From: Nostoc flagelliforme FACHB-838
GTDB lineage: Bacteria; Cyanobacteriota; Cyanobacteriia; Cyanobacteriales; Nostocaceae
Assembly: GCF_014698065.1 (NCBI RefSeq)
Contig: NZ_JACJSI010000006.1
Coordinates: 106,930 to 170,929, forward strand
Length of the DNA stretch: 64,000 bases
Reading direction: 5' to 3'
Part shown: piece after piece, positions 58,439 to 64,000 of the stretch
Numbering within the stretch: the first letter of the stretch is position 1
How the letters are laid out: each line of letters begins with the position of its first letter
Notes under the pieces: generated by a model
The model's database searches: none
The model's input: the letters and a program-made list of their open reading frames with translations, nothing else
Told to the model about the DNA's origin: nothing
Program-made: the position numbers and the translations under genes

Positions 58439-58500
58439 AATTTAAATTTAGATGCCTGACCGATAGGTGGGATGGAAAAAACCTACCTGTTCAAAAAAGT

Positions 58501-59208
58501 CTATGAATTGGACACCTTAATCCAGCTTTTTTTGCGTTGTGATAACAGACAAAGCCCAGCAATTAAACCAACTCCAAGTGTGGTGGTGGGTTCAGGTACT
58601 GATTTCACATCATCGTACTCATAAGTTACTGTGATACCTGCCTTGGCATAAGTATCAATATAGGATCTCATGTTGCCCGATCCTGTAACTAGTGAGTCGG
58701 CTATAGCTGAGAACAAAAAGTCTATGTTGCCATTACCAATGAAAGACTGTAAGAATTGCGTATTAGTGAAAGTCTGGAGACCAGATTGTGTAGCAGTTAA
58801 GTTAGAAAGAGTGTTTCCAGATGTGCCTTTATAATCAGTGATGTTATCGTATTTGGTAACTTGATAACTGGAAGTATATTGTGGATTCAGTGCAAACAAA
58901 GACTGATTATTTAGCTGTAAGTTCAATTCACTGCCAAGTTTTACTGTGACTATACTTGGGGTTGGACTTCTATTTTCAAAACCTGCATTGCCGAGTATGT
59001 CACCAGTAAATCCTATCGTTACACCCTTGAGTGTGCCTAGAGATGAGTCAAATTTTTGGATGCTCAAAGGTAGCTCAATGATATCTGTAAACTGGTAATT
59101 AGTGGAACTAGTGTATGAGAGAGAAGCTGCATTAGCTACTCCAGATGTGGCAATAATTCCTACCAAAGTTGTGGCAGCAGCTAGAGTGTTGAATAGTTTT
59201 GTTGTCAT
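58501..59208 (-). CDS. PEP-CTERM exported protein (choice-of-anchor E-like)
   Basis: A 235-residue exported protein. Residues 1-27 are a Sec signal peptide ending ANAAS. The middle (LPLSIQKFDSSLGTLKGVTIGFTGDI) is a beta-rich domain resembling the choice-of-anchor E type. The C-terminus has the PEP-CTERM sorting signal: VPEPTTTLGVGLIAGLCLLS, then a basic RKKSW cluster. Exosortase-dependent sorting to the envelope or exopolysaccharide is expected from the family. No exosortase gene is in the window. The extra KVSNS after the basic cluster is slightly longer than usual. Confidence 0.9.
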   Translation of the reverse strand: MTTKLFNTLAAATTLVGIIATSGVANAASLSYTSSTNYQFTDIIELPLSIQKFDSSLGTLKGVTIGFTGDILGNAGFENRSPTPSIVTVKLGSELNLQLNNQSLFALNPQYTSSYQVTKYDNITDYKGTSGNTLSNLTATQSGLQTFTNTQFLQSFIGNGNIDFLFSAIADSLVTGSGNMRSYIDTYAKAGITVTYEYDDVKSVPEPTTTLGVGLIAGLCLLSQRKKSWIKVSNS

Positions 59209-59758
59209 GTATGGAAGATGCTTTTCTAAAATTAATCATTACGGGATAAGTAACTTATTTCTAACTCTGAAACTTTACTTATAGTCTTGATAAATATACG
59301 TAACTTTATGTAAAGTTATTATGTTCAAATTTTTACGAAAAATAGACTTTTTGATTGATATATATAAAGTTTTATTAAGGCAAGACGTTTTGAAAGTAGT
59401 AATATTATGTCGAAATATTAAGCTAGTTTTTGTTGGTTGCTGAGAAGTAAGCTAGGTCAATCTAATTAAACATAAAACGCTCAAGAGATAGATCCCTGGC
59501 TTCTGATGATAGGTTGGGGATGTAGTTACTATCTGGTTACTATGCTTATACTTACGTGCTTAATTGGGCTGGTATCCCTGCCAAAAGTTGGTTATACTTG
59601 GCTTCCGTACTAAAGCTGCAAATGCGTAGACATTGGTTTGCCAAAATTATACTCAATAGTAATTGGTACACAAAACTGGGCTATTGTCACCAAAGCCAAG
59701 CTGAACAAGCATCGGAAATTGCTAACTATGTGACAAAGCTTCTGGCTAAAATAGGGCT
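59209..59758. other. Intergenic region between PEP-CTERM gene and polA
   Basis: About 550 bp. The left part (59230-59420) is very AT-rich and probably holds the PEP-CTERM promoter. The right part has an 85-codon open frame overlapping polA that lacks family character. No RNA gene or terminator was recognised. Confidence 0.4.
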
Positions 59759-62701
59759 ATGTCTGAAACTTTTACTTCTGCAACTGCAACACGGCCCACA
59801 TTCATCCTCGTAGATGGACACTCGCTGGCTTATCGTTCATACTTTGCTTTCGCCAAAGGGCGAGATGGAGGACTGCGTACCAAAACGGGGATTCCTACCA
59901 GTATATGTTTTGGTTTTGTGAAGTGCCTGCTGGAGGTAATGGCAACACAACAGCCCCAAGCAATGGCGATCGCTTTTGATTTGGCTGAGGCAACTTTTCG
60001 TCACGAAGCTGATGAGACTTATAAAGCCGATCGCCCGGAAACGCCGGAAGACTTCATTCCCGATTTAGAAAACCTGCATGAGTTGCTCAATGGCTTCAAT
60101 CTACCATTTTTTACTGCCCCTGGTTTCGAGGCAGATGATGTTTTAGGAACCTTAGCACAACGAGTAACTGCGGCTGGGTATAGGGTGAAGATTCTGACTG
60201 GCGATCGCGATTTATTTCAACTAATAGATTCTGATAAAGAAATCACTGTTCTAAATTTTAGTCCAGATGCCCTAAAGCGCTCTACAAATAGCATCACGGA
60301 ATTTGAAGCAGAACAAGTCAAAGAGAAAATGGGCGTTTTGCCTTCACAAATTATTGATTTCAAAGCTCTTTGTGGTGATAAATCAGATAATATTCCTGGT
60401 GTCAAGGGAATTGGCGAAAAAACAGCAGTGCAGCTGCTGAATACTTATGGTTCACTTGAGAATGTTTATGCTGCATTAGATGAAATTAAAGGCGCAACTC
60501 AGAAGAAACTGGCAGCAGGTAAAGAAGATGCCGATAAGTCTCGCTATTTGGCAACCATAGTTTTAGATGTTCCTATAGAATTTGATTTAGAAGATTGCAA
60601 ATTAAAAGGTTTTGATACAAGCGTATTATCACCAATTTTAGAAAAATTAGAATTCAAGTCTTTTTTAGGCAGGATAAACGACCTCCAACAACGTTTTGGT
60701 GGGAAAATTGAAGATAAAGAAGAAGCCAAAATAGACAAAAGTAATCCCAATACTAACTCAGAAGTCAGCGCTGATGAAGATAATGATTTATGGTTTTTCA
60801 GTGCTAGTGATACAGCAGCAGTTCCACAACAATCTACTTCTCCAATTACACCACGCATCATCAACACCGAAGCCAAACTCACTGAGTTAGTGAAACTTTT
60901 GCAAAAATTCACTAATCCAGAGACACCCGTTGCTTGGGACACTGAAACTACAGCTTTAGAACCAAGAGATGCTGAGTTAGTAGGAATTGGTTGCTGTTGG
61001 GGAACGGAACCAGATGAAGTAGCCTATATTCCCGTGGGGCATAAAACTGGGGAAAATTTGCGTAAAGATTTGGCGCTAGAAGCATTACGCCCAATTCTCG
61101 AAAGTACTGATTATCCTAAAGCTCTACAAAATGCTAAATTTGACCGCTTAGTTTTAAAGTGTCAAGGAATTAATTTGGCAGGAGTAGTGTTTGATCCCAT
61201 GCTGGCAAGTTACATTCTAAATCCCGATTCAAGTCATAATTTGATGGATTTGTCGCAGCGATATTTGGGATTGATAGCAAAAAGTTATTTGGATTTAGTT
61301 CCTAAAGGCAAAACCATCGCTGATATAGATATTCCCGCCGTAGCAGATTACTGCGGTATGGATGCTTATTCTACTTTCCGTTTAGTGGTGAAATTGCGTG
61401 AGGAACTTGATAAAATCCCAACTTTGTCTAAGCTATTAGTGGAAGTGGAACAGCCACTAGAAGCGGTTTTAGCCCAAATGGAATACACGGGTGTTCGCAT
61501 TAATTCTGCTTATTTACAAGAACTTTCACAGCATTTAGAAACTGAGTTAGCCAGGTTAAAAGAGGAAGCAACTGAAATAGCTGGGGAAAATTTTAACTTG
61601 GGTTCTCCTAAACAATTGAGCCAAATTTTGTTTGAAAAGTTGGGATTAAGCACTAGACATTCTCGTAAAATTCAAACGGGCTTCTCTACAGACGCAGCAA
61701 CACTAGAAAAACTTCAAGAAGATGATAACACTGGATTTGTAGAGGCGATTATTGAGTATCGCACCCTATCTAAATTAAAGTCTACTTATGTTGATGCCTT
61801 ACCTGCATTGGTGCGTCCAGATACACAGCGAGTACATACTGATTTTAATCAAGCAGCAACATCAACTGGTAGATTATCCTCTTCTAATCCGAATTTGCAA
61901 AATATCCCGATTCGTACAGCTTTTAGTCGCCAAATTCGGAAGGCATTTTTGCCAGAATCTGGTTGGTTAATGGTGGCTGCTGATTACTCACAAATTGAAT
62001 TGCGGATTTTGGCTCATTTAAGTCAAGAGCCGATATTAGTGCAAGCATATCAGCAGAATGAAGATGTTCACACTGTGACAGCACGTTTAGTGTTTGAAAA
62101 AGAAAATATCACATCAGAAGAACGAGGTATCGCAAAAACTATCAATTTTGGCGTGATTTATGGAATGGGTTCTCTCAGGTTTTCACGCTCAACTGGGATA
62201 GATAAGACCATTGCCAACGAGTTTATTAAGCGGTTTAATGAACGATATCCGAAAGTATTTGCATATTTGGAGCGAGTGAAAAAAGAAGCGATCGCTCTTG
62301 GTTATGTAGAAACTATTTTCGGTCGCCGTCGCTATTTTGACTTTACTAATAACAGTTTACGCAAGCTAAAAGGCAGTAACCCAGAAGATATTGATCTGAG
62401 TAAATTGAAGAATTTGGGTGCTTACGATGCGGGTTTATTACGCTCTGCGGCTAATGCACCAATTCAAGGTTCTAATGCGGATATTATCAAAATTGCAATG
62501 GTGAGATTGCATGAGGTGTTGAAGCAATATCAGGCGCGTTTGTTGTTGCAAGTTCACGATGAATTAGTGTTTGAAATCCCTCCTCATGAGTGGGAAGAAT
62601 TACAACTGCAAATTAAGTCGGTGATGGAAAATGCAGTGCAGTTGAGTGTGCCGTTGCTGGTGGATGCGCGTGTTGGTGAAAATTGGATGGAGACGAAGTA
62701 A
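59759..62701 (+). CDS. polA: DNA polymerase I
   Basis: A 980-residue repair and Okazaki-processing polymerase. The 5'-3' nuclease domain (1-300) has FILVDGHSLAYRSYFAF, GFEADDVLGTLA, LTGDRDLFQL and DNIPGVKGIGEKTA. The 3'-5' exonuclease domain keeps its aspartate and glutamate (VAWDTETTALE), with NAKFDRLVLK and DYCGMDAYSTFRL, so proofreading is probably active. The polymerase domain has TGRLSSSNPNLQNIP, ADYSQIELRILAHLSQ, IAKTINFGVIYGMG and QVHDELVFE. Length is typical of cyanobacteria. A monocistronic gene, 130 bp ahead of a binding-protein gene. Confidence 0.97.
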   Translation: MSETFTSATATRPTFILVDGHSLAYRSYFAFAKGRDGGLRTKTGIPTSICFGFVKCLLEVMATQQPQAMAIAFDLAEATFRHEADETYKADRPETPEDFIPDLENLHELLNGFNLPFFTAPGFEADDVLGTLAQRVTAAGYRVKILTGDRDLFQLIDSDKEITVLNFSPDALKRSTNSITEFEAEQVKEKMGVLPSQIIDFKALCGDKSDNIPGVKGIGEKTAVQLLNTYGSLENVYAALDEIKGATQKKLAAGKEDADKSRYLATIVLDVPIEFDLEDCKLKGFDTSVLSPILEKLEFKSFLGRINDLQQRFGGKIEDKEEAKIDKSNPNTNSEVSADEDNDLWFFSASDTAAVPQQSTSPITPRIINTEAKLTELVKLLQKFTNPETPVAWDTETTALEPRDAELVGIGCCWGTEPDEVAYIPVGHKTGENLRKDLALEALRPILESTDYPKALQNAKFDRLVLKCQGINLAGVVFDPMLASYILNPDSSHNLMDLSQRYLGLIAKSYLDLVPKGKTIADIDIPAVADYCGMDAYSTFRLVVKLREELDKIPTLSKLLVEVEQPLEAVLAQMEYTGVRINSAYLQELSQHLETELARLKEEATEIAGENFNLGSPKQLSQILFEKLGLSTRHSRKIQTGFSTDAATLEKLQEDDNTGFVEAIIEYRTLSKLKSTYVDALPALVRPDTQRVHTDFNQAATSTGRLSSSNPNLQNIPIRTAFSRQIRKAFLPESGWLMVAADYSQIELRILAHLSQEPILVQAYQQNEDVHTVTARLVFEKENITSEERGIAKTINFGVIYGMGSLRFSRSTGIDKTIANEFIKRFNERYPKVFAYLERVKKEAIALGYVETIFGRRRYFDFTNNSLRKLKGSNPEDIDLSKLKNLGAYDAGLLRSAANAPIQGSNADIIKIAMVRLHEVLKQYQARLLLQVHDELVFEIPPHEWEELQLQIKSVMENAVQLSVPLLVDARVGENWMETK

Positions 62702-62829
62702 GTTTAACTGGGGATTGGGGATTGAAACAATTAAATTACATTGTGATAGGCGTAAATCTGTGTTAGCAGTTACTACAGCCTGACTCGAGATCAATTTTAT
62801 ACCATTGTTACCCCAGAAGGAATTTTAAT

Positions 62830-63747
62830 ATGCATCGTCGTTGGCTCTTATCTGCTTTCGCAGTTTTGTTGAGTATAGTTTTAGTTGCTTGCACCACTGC
62901 AAATACTCAACAACCACAAACCCAAGTGGAAAACATTACTGAGACGACAAACACAAATTCTCAGCAATTACCAAAAGGATCAGCAAAAAGAGTTGTTGCT
63001 CTTTCTTCCCTTTCTGCTGATATTATTTATCGACTTGATCAAACAAAAATTATTGGAATCACTGGTAGTAAATTATTCAAGAATGACTCAAGATTCAAGG
63101 ATATTCCCCGCGTTAGCGAAGGTCAAAGTCCGCCAAATTTAGAGAAAGTTGTAGCACTTAAACCAGATTTAGTTATTGGCGCTGAAGGTTTTTCTAATAT
63201 CCCAATTCAAAAACTTCAGCAGTTAGGAATTTCAACTCTGCTCACCAAAGTGAATAGCTGGGAATCTCTAGAAGAGCTTACTAAAACACTTGCTAAATCA
63301 ATTGACGCTGATCCTCAGCCTTTGTTAAGTCGTTACAAAAGTTTCTTGCCAGAAAAGCCAACTCAGGGTTTTTCTACTCTAGCGCTGGTTAGTCGTCAAC
63401 CAATTTTAGCGCCGAATAAAAATAGTTGGGCAGGGGATTTGCTGGCGAAATTTCAAGCGAAAAATATAGCAGCAGATTTACAAGGCAAAAGTCCAGTTGG
63501 TGGCTATGTGACGCTTTCGGCTGAGAAAATTTTAGAAGCAAATCCAGAGGTAATAATTTTGGTTAATCCTCCACAAGGAAATTCGGAAGCGGCGCTTTTA
63601 GATTCTTTAAAAAAGGAAGCTTTTTGGCAGCAACTACAAGCGACCAAAAATAACCGAGTCTATGTGTTTGATTATTTTGGTCTGGTGAATCCAGGTAGCA
63701 TAAATGCAATTGAAAAGGCTTGTCAGCAGCTTAAACAAGTTGTTTAA
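62830..63747 (+). CDS. Fe-siderophore/cobalamin-type ABC substrate-binding lipoprotein
   Basis: A 305-residue lipoprotein. The signal sequence ends in the lipobox LVAC (Cys about 21), followed by a Thr/Gln/Asn linker and then a type III (helical-backbone) binding fold: KRVVALSSLSADIIYRLDQ, IIGITGSKLFKNDSRFKDIP, EKVVALKPDLVIGAEGFSN and ALDSLKKEAFWQQLQATKNN-like end. It belongs to the FecB/BtuF/FhuD family. Ligand (ferric siderophore, cobalamin or haem) cannot be assigned. No permease or ATPase gene is visible before the window ends. RBS AGAAGGA precedes the ATG. Confidence 0.9.
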   Translation: MHRRWLLSAFAVLLSIVLVACTTANTQQPQTQVENITETTNTNSQQLPKGSAKRVVALSSLSADIIYRLDQTKIIGITGSKLFKNDSRFKDIPRVSEGQSPPNLEKVVALKPDLVIGAEGFSNIPIQKLQQLGISTLLTKVNSWESLEELTKTLAKSIDADPQPLLSRYKSFLPEKPTQGFSTLALVSRQPILAPNKNSWAGDLLAKFQAKNIAADLQGKSPVGGYVTLSAEKILEANPEVIILVNPPQGNSEAALLDSLKKEAFWQQLQATKNNRVYVFDYFGLVNPGSINAIEKACQQLKQVV

Positions 63748-63779
63748 ACAAGGGGAGCATCCACTTTTGGCAGAAAGAC

Positions 63780-64000
63780 TCAAATAGCTAATAAACCATT
63801 GAGATAAGCACAACGAATAGAGAGGATGTGATTAACACTATCAACATTCCACTGTGCGCCAGAAATTTTAATCCTCGCACCAATTTGTTTAATAGCAGAT
63901 TCAACTGCTCCAGAACCAATAGAACAAAGTTGTTCAGCCTGGTAATAGGCATAGTTGACAATACGAGAGCGATGTTTTTCAAGATAAGTAATGAAGTTCT
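63780..64000 (-). mobile_element. ISKra4-type transposase, C-terminal part, cut by the window edge
   Basis: The minus strand from 64000 to TGA at 63780-63782 encodes 72 residues in one frame: NFITYLEKHRSRIVNYAYYQ, AEQLCSIGSGAVESAIKQIG, ARIKISGAQWNVDSVNHILS and IRCAYLNGLLAI. The GSGAVESAIKQ and KISGAQW...RCAYLNG patterns are those of ISKra4-family transposases (C-terminal catalytic Glu in VES). The end of the element probably lies shortly past the stop, near GGGGAGCATCCA at 63752. The 5' part is outside the window, so completeness is unknown. Confidence 0.85.

Noticed and set aside
59556..59813. 85-residue frame ahead of polA
   Set aside because: It overlaps the polA start in another frame and has no family character or ribosome site.
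63788..63982. 64-residue hydrophobic frame at the right edge
   Set aside because: Shadow of the transposase, which is in a different frame of the same strand with clear ISKra4 motifs.

Overview
The window looks like a chromosome segment of a filamentous, Nostoc-type cyanobacterium. Evidence read directly: very many HIP1 octamers (GCGATCGC), heptanucleotide repeats of the TTAGTCA, ATTCAAA and CCCCTGC kinds between genes, palindromic extragenic repeats, and cyanobacterial gene content (ndhF, ndhD, an RbcR-type regulator, a Zam-type RNB protein, pentapeptide-repeat and PEP-CTERM proteins, a 4-Cys Ser/Thr kinase). No tRNA, rRNA or CRISPR array was seen.

Layout. 1-10 kb: WD40 protein, a stop-interrupted ferric-reductase-like membrane protein, TerC, ndk, speA, a sugar-phosphate nucleotidyltransferase, scpA and an AI-2E-type permease. 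10-16 kb: pdxH, a divergent azoR/hxlR pair with a palindromic operator candidate, a DUF3153 lipoprotein, a TPR membrane protein, a small secreted protein, argB, and a vapB/broken vapC module lying between two copies of the argB leader. 16-28 kb: pentapeptide-repeat protein, a substrate-binding lipoprotein translationally coupled to a histidine kinase, aroK, two small or membrane proteins, ubiX and zam. 28-36 kb: a conserved hypothetical gene followed by a duplicated tail with ten 21-bp repeats, clpP, a DUF255 thioredoxin-fold protein, a VOC protein, mobA and a GH10-like secreted protein. 36-48 kb: Uma2 and Rpn-type nucleases, then ndhD and ndhF, separated by a roughly 5-kb island of toxin-antitoxin genes, a decayed restriction-modification gene, an XRE regulator and HicBA. 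48-64 kb: thioredoxin, NnrU/Z-ISO-like protein, rbcR, a kinase with two PstS-like proteins and a receptor remnant, a Crp-family regulator, a DALR-domain protein, a HAD phosphatase, a PEP-CTERM protein, polA, a metal-siderophore-type binding lipoprotein, and the end of an ISKra4-type transposase cut by the window edge.

How it works together. Most of the backbone is housekeeping: polyamine and amino-acid synthesis, nucleotides, chromosome segregation, NDH-1 complex, replication and repair. Accessory DNA sits between these genes as toxin-antitoxin modules, nuclease genes and repeats. Two sensory arrangements stand out: a binding protein plus histidine kinase with no transporter nearby, and a zinc-ribbon Ser/Thr kinase followed by two membrane-anchored phosphate-binding-like proteins.

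Most interesting points. (i) A small inverted-repeat element with distinguishable ends occurs twice (21242-21358 and 34445-34750), and each time one end supplies the stop codon of the adjacent gene. (ii) Extragenic repeats lie in frame inside coding sequence at several places. (iii) At least four genes are each broken by a single in-frame stop, and a fifth by frameshifts and a large deletion. This is a sign of ongoing gene decay, unless some stops are sequencing errors.
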